DNA of 64,000 nt from Sphingomonadaceae bacterium (lineage in GTDB: Bacteria > Pseudomonadota > Alphaproteobacteria > Sphingomonadales > Sphingomonadaceae): assembly GCA_025359445.1 (NCBI GenBank), contig JANYGB010000037.1, positions 1 through 64,000 on the forward strand. Reading direction: 5' to 3'. Below the pieces are notes generated by a model, which saw only the letters and a list, made by a program, of their open reading frames with translations, was not told the DNA's origin and made no database searches. The position numbers and the translations under genes are program-made. Shown one piece after another: positions 35,400 to 44,323 of this stretch; position 1 is the first letter of the stretch, and each line of letters starts with the position of its first letter.

Positions 35400-36764
35400 T
35401 CAGGCCTGCATGTCGTACTGCTTGAGCAAGTCATAGAGCGTCGGCCGGCTGATCCCGAGAATTTTTGCAGTGTTCGAGATGTTGCCTTCGCTGCGCGCCA
35501 GTGCGTGGCGGATCACTCTCCGGTCGGCAGTTTCGCGTGCCGATTTGAGGTTGAGCACTTGCGCCCCGCTGCTGTCAGGCGCGGCGAGGTCAAGATCCAC
35601 GGCGCTGATAAGTTTCGCCTCGGTCATGATCACCGCACGCTTGACCCGGTTCTCCAGCTCGCGGACGTTGCCGGGCCAGCCCCATTCATCGATTGCAGCC
35701 AGCGCATCGGGCGCGAACCCCTTGACCGCCGGGTTCATCTCCTTGGCAAACCGCGCGAGGAACGCTTTGGCCAGCAAGGCAGGATCCCCGGCTCGTTCGG
35801 CCAGTCCCGGAATGCGTACGACAATCTCCGCGAGCCGGTAGAACAGGTCTTCGCGAAAGCTCCCCGCCGCGATCATCGCCTCAAGGTCCTGGTGCGTTGC
35901 GCAAACGATCCGGGTATCCACGGCGATCGATTTGCGGGACCCGATCCGCTCGATCACGCGTTCTTGCAAGAAGCGCAGCAGCTTGACCTGCAGCGGCAAG
36001 GGAATGTCGCCGACTTCGTCAAGGAACAGCGTGCCGCCGCCGGCCATTTCGATCTTGCCTTCGGTGGTCTTGACTGCCCCGGTGAAGGCGCCTTTCTCAT
36101 GCCCGAACAGCTCACTCTCGAGCAGGTTTTCGGGGATCGCCGCGCAGTTGATGGCGACGAATGCCCCGCCCGCGCGGTCGCTCGCATCGTGCAGTCCGCG
36201 CGCGAGCAACTCTTTACCGGTCCCGCTTGCGCCGAGCAGCATGACCGACACATTGGTATTGGCAACCCGCTCGATCGTGCGGGCGACCTTAATCATCTCG
36301 GGTGCGGCGGTAATCATCCGGCCGAGCACGCGGTTGTCCTCGCTGCCGCGCGCCGCGAGCTGGCGGTTCTCACTTTCGATCAAATGCAGTTGCAAGGCGC
36401 GGCGCACAATCAGCCCCAAAGCTTCAATATCGAGCGGCTTTTGGTAGAAATCATAAGCGCCTTTGGCGATTGCCTGCAACGCCGAACCGCGTGCACCGTG
36501 GCCCGAGGCCACGATCACCTTAGTATCGGGTTTCAGCGCCATGATCGCATCGAGCACCGCGAAGCCTTCGCTGGTGCCATCCTGATCAGGCGGCAGGCCA
36601 AGGTCGAGTGTAACGACGGGCGGCGCCTCGCTGCGCAGTGCGGCAATTGCGCTGGCCCGGTCACCGACAATTATCACCTCGAAGTCGGGCCATGCCCATT
36701 TCAATTGCGCTTGCAGGCCCGGATCGTCTTCAACGATCAGCAGCTTTGGTTTGCTATCCGGCAT
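35400..36764 (-). CDS. prsR: PEP-CTERM/XrtA-system sigma-54 response regulator PrsR
   Basis: 454 residues: receiver with Asp54 (VVTLDLGLPPD), AAA+ sigma-54 interaction domain with Walker A GASGTGKE, the GAFTGA loop (EKGAFTGAVKTTEGK) and Walker B LFLDEVGDIPL, and a FIS-type helix-turn-helix at the end (NISNTAKILGISRPTLYDLL). The start overlaps the prsK stop by one base. It probably activates RpoN-dependent exopolysaccharide or PEP-CTERM genes, which are not in the window. Confidence 0.9.
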   Translation of the reverse strand: MPDSKPKLLIVEDDPGLQAQLKWAWPDFEVIIVGDRASAIAALRSEAPPVVTLDLGLPPDQDGTSEGFAVLDAIMALKPDTKVIVASGHGARGSALQAIAKGAYDFYQKPLDIEALGLIVRRALQLHLIESENRQLAARGSEDNRVLGRMITAAPEMIKVARTIERVANTNVSVMLLGASGTGKELLARGLHDASDRAGGAFVAINCAAIPENLLESELFGHEKGAFTGAVKTTEGKIEMAGGGTLFLDEVGDIPLPLQVKLLRFLQERVIERIGSRKSIAVDTRIVCATHQDLEAMIAAGSFREDLFYRLAEIVVRIPGLAERAGDPALLAKAFLARFAKEMNPAVKGFAPDALAAIDEWGWPGNVRELENRVKRAVIMTEAKLISAVDLDLAAPDSSGAQVLNLKSARETADRRVIRHALARSEGNISNTAKILGISRPTLYDLLKQYDMQA

Positions 36765-38890
36765 CAGGCGACCCTTTTTTCATACCCGGCATCTGCGGCC
36801 AGGTTCTTGAACATTTGCGCGGCATCGGCACGCGGCAGGCGCACGGTAAAGCGCGTCCCCAGCCCTTCACGGCTTTCCACATCGAGCCGGCCCTGCATCG
36901 CCCGGACCAGCTCGCGCGCTTCGTAGGCACCGATCCCGAACCCGCCCTGCTTGGTCGAATCGAACGGCTTGAACAGGCGGCTGCGGACAAATTCAGGGCT
37001 CATGCCGGTGCCCGAGTCGGTTACTTCGATCACCCCGTGCAAGGGCTCACTGGCGACACGGACGAACACTGGCGCGCCCGGCTGGCTGGCATCGATCGCG
37101 TTCTGGACAAGGTGCAAAAGCACCTGCTCAAGCGAGCCGCGCTCGGCCGAAACCTCGACCGGGTCGCGTTCGACCAGCGTAATCGTATGGCGGGGCCGCA
37201 GCTGCTCGACCACGCCCTGCGCCACATCGTCGGCGCGGACCGGGGCGAGCGTAGAAATCGCCGGTGCGCCATAACGCGACAGCCGCGCCAGCAACGCATT
37301 GAGCTTGTCCGCCGAATTGCGCAGGGTGACCAGCATGTCGGCGCGAAATGCGGGGTTCTCGGCGTGCTGTTCGGCATTGCGCGCAAGCAGGCCCATCTGG
37401 CTCGCGAGGTTCTTGATGTCGTGCATTACGAAAGCAATGCGGCGGTGAAAGTCGTCAAACCGAGCGGCTTCGGCAAGCGCCGCTTGCCCGGCATGTTCGG
37501 CCAGGTAACTCGCCAGCTGCTGCCCGGCGACGCGCAGCAAATCAAAGTCCTCCCAATCGAGCGGGCGCGCATGCGCTGGACGCGCCAGCACCACGGCACC
37601 GACCAGGCGTTCAAAGTGCAATAACGGCACCAATGCCCAGGCCCGCGGTTCGGCCAGCAACCAATCGGGTAACGGCGGCTGAGTGACCGGGTCAGACCGG
37701 CCCGCGCGCACTTCGTCCAGATCGGCGACATAGGCGCTGGTTTCGATGGCGCGGATTGAATCGGGCTCCAGCGCTTCACCCGGAACTTGCACCATCGGCC
37801 ACTGCCAGCTCGTCGCGAGTTCGAACGGCCCAGCCTCGGACGGGGTCAACAGCAGTCCTGCCGGGCTATCGGTAATATCCGCCACCGCCCGGATCACGCG
37901 TTCTTCTAGGCTGGCGCGGTCACCCGAATTCTCGGCAATCGTCCGGGTAAATCGCAGCCATTCGGAGCGATAGTCATAGCGGTGCTGGAACAGATGCTTG
38001 GCGAAGGTGACCCGCAACCACCCGCGCAGCCGCCGCGATGGCAAGACAATCATGGTGGCAATCGCCGCAGCCGTGACAAAGGCGAGTTGCAGCCACGCGG
38101 CATAATCACTGCCGCTAAGCGCAAGCCACTGTGAAACGGCGACCAGCGCGACCAGGTAACCGCCGATCATCAATAGCGATGCCGATTGGAACGTAACGGT
38201 GCGAGAAGGACGAAAGCGCTGATTGCTGCCCTGCCCCAGCCCGCTCAGCAGCAGCAGCGCAGCCGTTGGCAGTCCCAGCATCCCGCGCACCGCGGCAAGG
38301 ACCATCGGGGTAGTCCCAGCAAGATAGCCGATCGCGTAAAGGTTCAGGTCGACCGTCCAGATCAGCGCCATCGCTGTGCACGGCCACAGCAACGTGCGCC
38401 GCGCCAAACTTGACGCTCCGCCGTATAAATTGTGGAGCAGCACCAGTGCTCCGATTGCCGTCATGAGATGGAACATCGTGACTGTCTTGAACAAAACCGG
38501 CTGGAGGTGGCTCGCCTGGCCTCGCACGATTAGCCAGATCCAGATTGCAGCTTGGAGCAGTTCGACAAAGGCCAGCGCAATGACCATCGGTTGGACCGGC
38601 CGCATCGAGGCATGGCGACCATCGATCGCAAACAAGCGGTAGAGCGCAAGCAGCCAGCCCAGGTTGCGCGCCGATTCGGCCAGCGCGGTTGCGGCGCTGC
38701 CGATCCCGCTCAGCACCCCGGTGCCAGCCCACAGCCCGGTCAGCGCCGCAGCGGCAATCACCGCGCCATGCGCCGGGCCAAACGATTGGCGGCGACGCTG
38801 CAGCCAGACAGCAACAATCAGGCAGCCGAATGCGCCGATCACCCACGATGCGGAAACCAGCGTTGCCGCGATGCCGTGCGCCAGTTCCAT
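36764..38890 (-). CDS. prsK: PEP-CTERM/XrtA-system histidine kinase PrsK
   Basis: 708 residues: an N-terminal block of about eight to ten membrane helices, a GAF-like domain (ALVPLLHFERLVGAVVLARP), an unusual dimerisation/phospho-acceptor box (RRIAFVMHDIKNLASQMGLL) and a HATPase (VLLHLVQNAIDAS, DSGTGMSPEFV, GGFGIGAYEARELV). This layout is PrsK. Its first 776 bases are also covered by the run-on frame of the sugar transferase gene. Confidence 0.9.
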   Translation of the reverse strand: MELAHGIAATLVSASWVIGAFGCLIVAVWLQRRRQSFGPAHGAVIAAAALTGLWAGTGVLSGIGSAATALAESARNLGWLLALYRLFAIDGRHASMRPVQPMVIALAFVELLQAAIWIWLIVRGQASHLQPVLFKTVTMFHLMTAIGALVLLHNLYGGASSLARRTLLWPCTAMALIWTVDLNLYAIGYLAGTTPMVLAAVRGMLGLPTAALLLLSGLGQGSNQRFRPSRTVTFQSASLLMIGGYLVALVAVSQWLALSGSDYAAWLQLAFVTAAAIATMIVLPSRRLRGWLRVTFAKHLFQHRYDYRSEWLRFTRTIAENSGDRASLEERVIRAVADITDSPAGLLLTPSEAGPFELATSWQWPMVQVPGEALEPDSIRAIETSAYVADLDEVRAGRSDPVTQPPLPDWLLAEPRAWALVPLLHFERLVGAVVLARPAHARPLDWEDFDLLRVAGQQLASYLAEHAGQAALAEAARFDDFHRRIAFVMHDIKNLASQMGLLARNAEQHAENPAFRADMLVTLRNSADKLNALLARLSRYGAPAISTLAPVRADDVAQGVVEQLRPRHTITLVERDPVEVSAERGSLEQVLLHLVQNAIDASQPGAPVFVRVASEPLHGVIEVTDSGTGMSPEFVRSRLFKPFDSTKQGGFGIGAYEARELVRAMQGRLDVESREGLGTRFTVRLPRADAAQMFKNLAADAGYEKRVA

Positions 38891-40277
38891 CTCCGCGTGC
38901 TCCCTCGTGCCACAGCACCACCCGCAGCGTTTGCAGCAGGATCAGCAAATCGAGGAACGGGGTGTAGTTTTTCGCGTAGTAAAGATCGTATTCAAGCTTG
39001 TGCCGTGAATCCTCGACCGATGCGCCGTAGGGGTAGTTGATCTGAGCCCACCCGGTAATCCCCGGCTTGACCATGTGACGCTCGGCATAGAACGGCATTT
39101 GTTCTTCGAGTTCTGCGACAAATTCGGGGCGTTCGGGGCGCGGGCCGACAAAGCTCATTTCGCCCTTGAGCACCGACCAGGTCTGCGGCAGCTCGTCGAT
39201 CCGGACTTTGCGGATGAATTTGCCGAGCCGGGTGACACGGGGATCGTCTTTGGTAGCCCACTGCGCGCCGTTCGCCTCGGCGTCGGTGTGCATCGAACGC
39301 AGCTTGATCACGTCAAAATCTTGCCCGAACAGTCCGACTCTGGTCTGGCGGAAAAACGCCGGGCCCCTGCTGTCGAGCTTCACCAGCACGGCAAACACCG
39401 CGATCAACGGCGCAGTCAGCGTGAGCAACAGTGCGCTGACGAAGATGTCGAACAGCCGCTTGGCTACGCTCGAAATTGCGCGGCCTGAAGAGAACCCGTC
39501 GGAAAAGATCAGCCAAGAAGGGTTGACCGAATCGAGATCGACGCGGCCGGTTTCGCGCTCGATAAAGCTGGAGAAATCGTTGACGTGAACCCCGGTGGTC
39601 TTGATCCGAAGCAAGTCGGCGAGTGGCAATGAATTGCGCCGTTCCTCCAGCGCCAGCACAACTTCACTGACCCCGAGGTTTTCAACGTGACGTGTCAAAT
39701 TATGGATCGCCCCGCGCGGGATCGCTTCGGCGATCACTGGCACGCTCTCGGTCATCAGGACGTAACCGACGATCACGAACCCGCTTTCGGGCTTTGCGGA
39801 CAATTTGCGCAGCCGGTCGGCGCGCATTCCCGCTCCAAGCACCAACACCCGGCGGCGGAACGCCGAAGCGCCGAGAATGCCGCCGACGATCAGCCGGTTT
39901 AACAAAAGCGCGATCACCGATCCAAACATTGCGTAAGCCAGCGTCGAGCGCCAGAAGTTGTGCCCGCCCAGCAAAAAGTCGATGAACGTGATGGCGATAA
40001 TGCCAAGCGATACCGCAACCAGCAGTCGCGCTGTGGCAAAGCGCATCGAACGCAGCGAATCAGCGCCATAAACCCCAACCGCAATCATCGCGGTCAACAC
40101 CACTGCGGCATAGCCGATCAGCTGCCCCAGGCGGTCGCTTAGCGCGCCCAGGTCCATCTCGATCTGGCTGGCGCGGAGCCGCCAAGCTGCCTCGCCAACC
40201 GCGATCAGCAGCGCGATGTCGATCAGCCCGAGCAGGACCACGGCATGCGGAATATAGTGTTTAAACAGGCGGATCAT
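38115..40277 (-). CDS. XrtA-type undecaprenyl-phosphate sugar transferase with apparent stop-loss extension
   Basis: Residues 1-461 form a complete TIGR03013-like polyprenyl-phosphate sugar transferase: four or so N-terminal helices, a Rossmann-like FGAG analogue (RRVLVLGAGMRADRL), a fifth helix (LFDIFVSALLLTLTAPLIAV) and the catalytic core (KLRSMHTDAEANG, RKVRIDELPQ, SFVGPRPERPEF, KPGITGWAQINYPYG), ending WHEGAR. The family stops there. Here the codon at 38892-38894 is GGA where TGA would give the compact TGA-G-ATG junction with prsK. The frame therefore runs 258 further codons out of frame through prsK to 38115. The tail is Arg/Cys-rich and lacks a domain. It initiates exopolysaccharide repeat units at the inner membrane. 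Confidence 0.82.
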   Translation of the reverse strand: MIRLFKHYIPHAVVLLGLIDIALLIAVGEAAWRLRASQIEMDLGALSDRLGQLIGYAAVVLTAMIAVGVYGADSLRSMRFATARLLVAVSLGIIAITFIDFLLGGHNFWRSTLAYAMFGSVIALLLNRLIVGGILGASAFRRRVLVLGAGMRADRLRKLSAKPESGFVIVGYVLMTESVPVIAEAIPRGAIHNLTRHVENLGVSEVVLALEERRNSLPLADLLRIKTTGVHVNDFSSFIERETGRVDLDSVNPSWLIFSDGFSSGRAISSVAKRLFDIFVSALLLTLTAPLIAVFAVLVKLDSRGPAFFRQTRVGLFGQDFDVIKLRSMHTDAEANGAQWATKDDPRVTRLGKFIRKVRIDELPQTWSVLKGEMSFVGPRPERPEFVAELEEQMPFYAERHMVKPGITGWAQINYPYGASVEDSRHKLEYDLYYAKNYTPFLDLLILLQTLRVVLWHEGARGDGTGARHRGNAGFRIVGDRRIRLPDCCCLAAASPPIVWPGAWRGDCRCGADRAVGWHRGAERDRQRRNRAGRIGAQPGLAACALPLVCDRWSPCLDAAGPTDGHCAGLCRTAPSCNLDLANRARPGEPPPAGFVQDSHDVPSHDGNRSTGAAPQFIRRSVKFGAAHVAVAVHSDGADLDGRPEPLRDRLSCWDYPDGPCRGARDAGTANGCAAAAERAGAGQQSALSSFSHRYVPIGIAIDDRRLPGRAGRRFTVACA

Positions 40278-40380
40278 GGTCCGGTGGCGGCCCTTAAATC
40301 AGTGTGCGTGGTCACTGCCTAAGCGGCGAAGGTGAAATGTCGGTAAATTTTACAGCACCTGGTTAACGCATTTGCGCGGG

Positions 40381-41772
40381 TCAGCTGCCGAAACTGAAAG
40401 GCGTCAGGCCGCGACTGCGCTCATCGAATTGCAGCGCAGTCCCGCGCGGCGGAAGCGAACGCTGCTGGCAATCGGGACGGTGGCACAGCGCGCAGCCAGG
40501 ACCGGTGCGCTCGGCCTGTGCGCGGCTGAGCGACGCGCCCCGCGCCTGTGCCAGTTGCCCCGCAAGCGCCGCCTCGATCCCCAGAACAACCACGAATTGC
40601 GCCCCTTCCCCGCCGAGCGCGCCGCTGCCCTGCACCGTCCGGGCAAGGGTGAACCACTGCGAGCTTTGACCCGCGCTGTCGGTAAAATCGATGTTCTGGA
40701 CGCAAATCCGCCCGGCCCGTTCAAACGCTTGGTGCGCATTCCACAGCGGGCAGCTTTGCTCGGCTTCAAGCATGATGGTGCCGCTCGCCCCGGCGTAACG
40801 TTTGGAGAACTGCCCCGCCCGGTCGAGCCGCGCCATAAAGAACGGCAGCCCGCGCTGACCAACGCGTTGTAACGTCGTGAGCCGGTGCGCCAGTTGCTCG
40901 AACCCCACGTTAAAGCGGCGTTGCAGGACGGCAAGGTCGTAGCCGGTATCCTCGCAGGCGCGCATGAACCGACCGTAGGGCATCACCAGCGCGGCGGCGA
41001 AGTAACCTGCAAGGTGGCGGCGGAACATCCGCCACGCGGTCCGGTCGGCAAAGCCCGCACCGTCGGCCAGCGCGGCAATCTCGTCGCGCTGCTCGAGCAT
41101 GGCCAACTGCACCGCGATCTGGAAATTGCGTGACGATTGATCGAGCAGTTCGGACAGCTGCAATTGCCGTGCGTGCAGATCAAGCCGCCTCAACGCGTCG
41201 GGCATCACATCGGCGGGAAGCACCCGAACCGAAAGCTGATGCCGCTGGCGCAGGCGTTCGGTCAATGCCGCGCCGATATCGGCATTCGACAAGCGCAACT
41301 CATCGGACAAGGCTTCCGCTGCGACATCCAGATCGGCGAAATGGTTGCGCCAGCGCTCGATCTCGCGGCGGACCAGATCGGTTGGGTCGCTTTCACGGAC
41401 ACCCCCGGCACTGCCGCCGCTTGCATCGTACAATCTGGCAAAGGCCAGCGCGGCTTGCGGGGCAGCGGTGAGCCATTCGGCAATCTCATCGCGGTCGATC
41501 GCCAGGTCGGCAAAGCGCTCGTTGGCGAGCCGTCGCCGCAGTCCATCGATTCCGCCGACTGCTTCGTCTTGGCGAAGACTGCGTGGATCAAAGTCGAATT
41601 GCTCGGCAAGCTGGACCAGCAAGCGCGCCGATAACGGGCGTTGGTTGCGTTCGAGCAAATTCAGATAGCTCGGCGAAATCCCTAACCGCGCCGCCATCGC
41701 TGCTTGGGTCAGCCCTTCGCGGCGACGAAGGCGGCGGACAGTCGGTCCGGCGTGAAGCGATGGGTCGGTCAT
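40381..41772 (-). CDS. ScfR/RamB-type XRE-family regulator of short-chain fatty acid metabolism
   Basis: 463 residues: an N-terminal XRE helix-turn-helix (LTQAAMAARLGISPSYLNLLERNQRP), an IrrE/ImmA-like zinc-peptidase-related middle (about 150-330) and the C-terminal DUF2083 domain with a Cys-rich segment (GCALCHRPDCQQR). Such proteins switch glyoxylate-cycle genes in response to acyl-CoA levels. It is divergent from aceA, with 145 bases between the two starts. The start at 41772 is chosen because upstream codons overlap the intergenic control region. Confidence 0.86.
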   Translation of the reverse strand: MTDPSLHAGPTVRRLRRREGLTQAAMAARLGISPSYLNLLERNQRPLSARLLVQLAEQFDFDPRSLRQDEAVGGIDGLRRRLANERFADLAIDRDEIAEWLTAAPQAALAFARLYDASGGSAGGVRESDPTDLVRREIERWRNHFADLDVAAEALSDELRLSNADIGAALTERLRQRHQLSVRVLPADVMPDALRRLDLHARQLQLSELLDQSSRNFQIAVQLAMLEQRDEIAALADGAGFADRTAWRMFRRHLAGYFAAALVMPYGRFMRACEDTGYDLAVLQRRFNVGFEQLAHRLTTLQRVGQRGLPFFMARLDRAGQFSKRYAGASGTIMLEAEQSCPLWNAHQAFERAGRICVQNIDFTDSAGQSSQWFTLARTVQGSGALGGEGAQFVVVLGIEAALAGQLAQARGASLSRAQAERTGPGCALCHRPDCQQRSLPPRGTALQFDERSRGLTPFSFGS

Positions 41773-41800
41773 TTGCCAATCGTTGTCATATTCTTCACAA

Positions 41801-41820
41801 CATTGCAACTCATTGCACTC
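41801..41820. promoter_or_regulatory. Possible operator: tandem CATTGCA repeat between scfR-like gene and aceA
   Basis: CATTGCAACT followed immediately by CATTGCACTC, a head-to-tail repeat at one helical turn. It lies 29 bases upstream of the regulator start and about 98 before aceA. Position and the TTGCA core (also part of the RamB operator in Corynebacterium) suggest regulator binding; not proven. Confidence 0.4.
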
Positions 41821-41917
41821 AGATTGGAGCAATTTAACAACAATTCTTGTAATTTCCGTTACCGTTTTGTCGGCCAATCGTATTATCAGGATGGCAACTG
41901 CTCCCCAGGAGACCGGC

Positions 41918-43510
41918 ATGACTTATACCGACACCATCGCGACCACACAGCAAACCATTACCGACCAGCCTAGCTGGGACGGTATCAGCGCCGAATCGGT
42001 GGCTCGGATGCGCGCTCAAAACCGCTTCCGCACCGGGCTCGATATTGCCAAGTACACCGCCGGGATCATGCGCCGTGATATGGATGCTTACGATGCCAAC
42101 CCGGCTGAATACACCCAGTCACTGGGTTGCTGGCACGGTTTCATCGGGCAGCAGAAGCTGATCTCGATCAAGAAGCATTTCGGCACCACCAAGGGGCGTT
42201 ACCTATACCTCTCGGGTTGGATGATCGCCGCGTTGCGCAGCGAATTCGGTCCGCTGCCGGATCAGTCCATGCACGAAAAGACCAGCGTTTCGGCGCTGAT
42301 CGAGGAACTCTATACGTTCCTGCGTCAAGCCGACGCGCGCGAGCTGGGCGGACTGTTCCGCGATCTCGACGCCGCACGCGATGCTGGTGATGCGGTCAAG
42401 GCCAAGGCTATTGAGCATGCGATCGATAACCACGAAACCCATGTCGTCCCGATCATCGCTGATATCGACGCCGGGTTTGGCAATGCCGAGGCGACCTATC
42501 TGCTTGCCAAGAAGATGATCGAAGCAGGCGCCTGCGCTCTGCAAATTGAGAACCAGGTGTCGGACGAAAAGCAGTGCGGCCACCAAGACGGCAAGGTCAC
42601 CGTGCCGCATGAGGACTTCCTCGCGAAGATCCGTGCAATTCGCTATGCCTTTATGGAACTGGGCGTTGAGGACGGCATTATTGTCGCACGCACCGATTCG
42701 CTTGGCGCTGGGCTAACTAAGCAGATCGCCGTCACCCATAATGCCGGCGACATCGGCGATCAGTACAACAGCTTCCTCGATTGCGATGAAGTCGCTGCAG
42801 GTCAGATCGGTCACGGCGAAGTATTGATTAGCCGCGACGGCAAGCTGCTGCGGCCTAAGCGGCTGCCCTCGAACCTGTACCAGTTCCGCACGGGCAGCGG
42901 AGAAGACCGCTGCGTTCTCGACTGCATCACATCGTTGCAGAACGGTGCCGACTTGCTGTGGATCGAAACCGAAAAGCCGCACATCTCGCAGATTGCCGGC
43001 ATGGTCGATCGCATCCGCGAGGTCATCCCCAATGCCAAGCTGGTTTACAACAACTCGCCAAGCTTCAACTGGACGCTCAACTTTCGCCAGCAAGTGTTTG
43101 ATGCTTGGGCCGAAGCTGGCAAGGATTTGTCTTCCTACGATCGCGCCAAGCTGATGAGCGTTGACTATGACAGCACCGACCTTGCCGCTGAAGCTGACGA
43201 GCGGATCCGCACCTTCCAGCGCGATTCTGCCGCGCGCGCCGGAATCTTCCACCACCTGATCACGCTGCCGACTTATCACACTGCGGCGCTGAGCACCGAC
43301 AACCTCGCCCGCGAATACTTTGGCGACCAAGGCATGCTGGGCTACGTCAAGAACGTCCAGCGCCAAGAAATCCGCCAAGGCATCGCCTGCGTCAAACACC
43401 AGAACATGTCCGGTTCGGACATCGGTGATGACCACAAGGAATACTTCGCTGGCGAGGCCGCGCTTAAGGCCGGCGGCAAGGACAATACGATGAATCAGTT
43501 CGCGGCCTAA
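41918..43510 (+). CDS. aceA: Isocitrate lyase (Pseudomonas-type long subfamily)
   Basis: A 530-residue glyoxylate-cycle enzyme cleaving isocitrate to succinate and glyoxylate. The active-site loop is SDEKQCGHQDGKVTVPHEDF with catalytic Cys220; the Gln for Lys change in the usual KKCGH signature is characteristic of the approximately 530-residue gamma/alpha-proteobacterial subclass. VPIIADIDAGFGNAEATYLL supplies metal ligands, and YNNSPSFNW the substrate loop. CCAGGAG precedes the ATG at 41918. Probably controlled by the divergent ScfR-type regulator. Confidence 0.95.
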   Translation: MTYTDTIATTQQTITDQPSWDGISAESVARMRAQNRFRTGLDIAKYTAGIMRRDMDAYDANPAEYTQSLGCWHGFIGQQKLISIKKHFGTTKGRYLYLSGWMIAALRSEFGPLPDQSMHEKTSVSALIEELYTFLRQADARELGGLFRDLDAARDAGDAVKAKAIEHAIDNHETHVVPIIADIDAGFGNAEATYLLAKKMIEAGACALQIENQVSDEKQCGHQDGKVTVPHEDFLAKIRAIRYAFMELGVEDGIIVARTDSLGAGLTKQIAVTHNAGDIGDQYNSFLDCDEVAAGQIGHGEVLISRDGKLLRPKRLPSNLYQFRTGSGEDRCVLDCITSLQNGADLLWIETEKPHISQIAGMVDRIREVIPNAKLVYNNSPSFNWTLNFRQQVFDAWAEAGKDLSSYDRAKLMSVDYDSTDLAAEADERIRTFQRDSAARAGIFHHLITLPTYHTAALSTDNLAREYFGDQGMLGYVKNVQRQEIRQGIACVKHQNMSGSDIGDDHKEYFAGEAALKAGGKDNTMNQFAA

Positions 43511-43539
43511 AGCCGCACAATACTCCTGGGGAGGAGAAC

Positions 43540-43578
43540 GACGGTCGTCGGGGTGCCCCTTTCATCCCGGCGGCCGTC
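43540..43578 (+). terminator. Hairpin after aceA
   Basis: GACGGTCGTCGGG pairs with CCCGGCGGCCGTC allowing two G-T pairs, 30 bases after the stop. No T-run follows, so intrinsic termination would be weak. Confidence 0.45.
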
Positions 43579-43640
43579 AATCGTTTCCTAACCATAAGCC
43601 AAAAGTTGGCAGTTAACCTTCGCGTACTATCACCACTGCT

Positions 43641-44150
43641 ATGTCACGGCCGTCCGCCACTACAGCGCTTTCGCCAAAGCTGCTCAAGCATTTCGCTGCC
43701 GCGACCGTAGTTTTGACTGCGCTGATCGCCGTATTCGCAAGCGGCGCCGACTGGGGCGCGCAGGCGCAAATCAGTGCAGTCGAGGCAAAGAACCAGCTTG
43801 TCAGTACGGAGGCTGAGAAACTCGGCACAAAGCGCATCGGCAAGACGTTGAAGATCGCCAACGGCCCGGCTGCGGCCAGCTTTGGCGAAGAAGAAAGCAG
43901 TAACTTTGGCGGTGTGGCCAATGGCTACGTCGCTCCAGCGCGCCGCGCGGAGCCAACACCCCGGCACCCCATTGGCTCGCCTTGGGCGATGACCACTGCC
44001 CCCGCCATACCAGCGCCACCGTTTCCCGGCATTCAGCCAGCTCCGGACGATGCCCAGCCTACCACTACAAACACGCCATCGCCGAACGCGATTGCCCAAA
44101 TTACCGCCAGTTCAGCGCAGCGCTCAGGCGCGGCAGTCGCGGGAGACTGA
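43641..44150 (+). CDS. Hypothetical single-pass membrane protein with Pro/Thr-rich tail
   Basis: 169 residues: a short basic N-terminus, one membrane helix or uncleaved signal (FAAATVVLTALIAVFASGA), then a Pro/Ala/Thr-rich unstructured region (PAIPAPPFPGIQPAPDDAQPTTTN) likely to be outside the membrane. No domain recognised. It stands alone between aceA and tRNA-Leu. Confidence 0.5.
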   Translation: MSRPSATTALSPKLLKHFAAATVVLTALIAVFASGADWGAQAQISAVEAKNQLVSTEAEKLGTKRIGKTLKIANGPAAASFGEEESSNFGGVANGYVAPARRAEPTPRHPIGSPWAMTTAPAIPAPPFPGIQPAPDDAQPTTTNTPSPNAIAQITASSAQRSGAAVAGD

Positions 44151-44220
44151 TATCACTGCATTGGCGCTTTGGATGATCGCGCCGCCGATCAACCATGGCA
44201 AATGCCGATCAACTAACTGA

Positions 44221-44304
44221 TGGTGCCCCTGGCCCGACTCGAACGGGCACGTCTCTCAACAAACGATTTTGAGTCGTTCGCGTCTACCATTCCGCCACAG
44301 GGGC
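44221..44304 (-). tRNA. tRNA-Leu (anticodon CAA)
   Basis: Class II tRNA with a long variable arm: acceptor GCCCCTG pairs with CAGGGGC, D-arm GGCGGAATGGTAGACGC, anticodon loop CTCAAAA giving CAA, T-arm GGGTTCGAGT-type CCGTTCGAGTCGG, and encoded CCA. Confidence 0.95.
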
Positions 44305-44323
44305 AATCCTGCGTGTGCGCGCC

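Noticed and set aside
35019-36926. 635-codon plus-strand frame opposite the TPR and prsR genes
   Set aside because: No recognisable domain, spans two real genes, and its composition is that of an antisense frame in GC-rich DNA.
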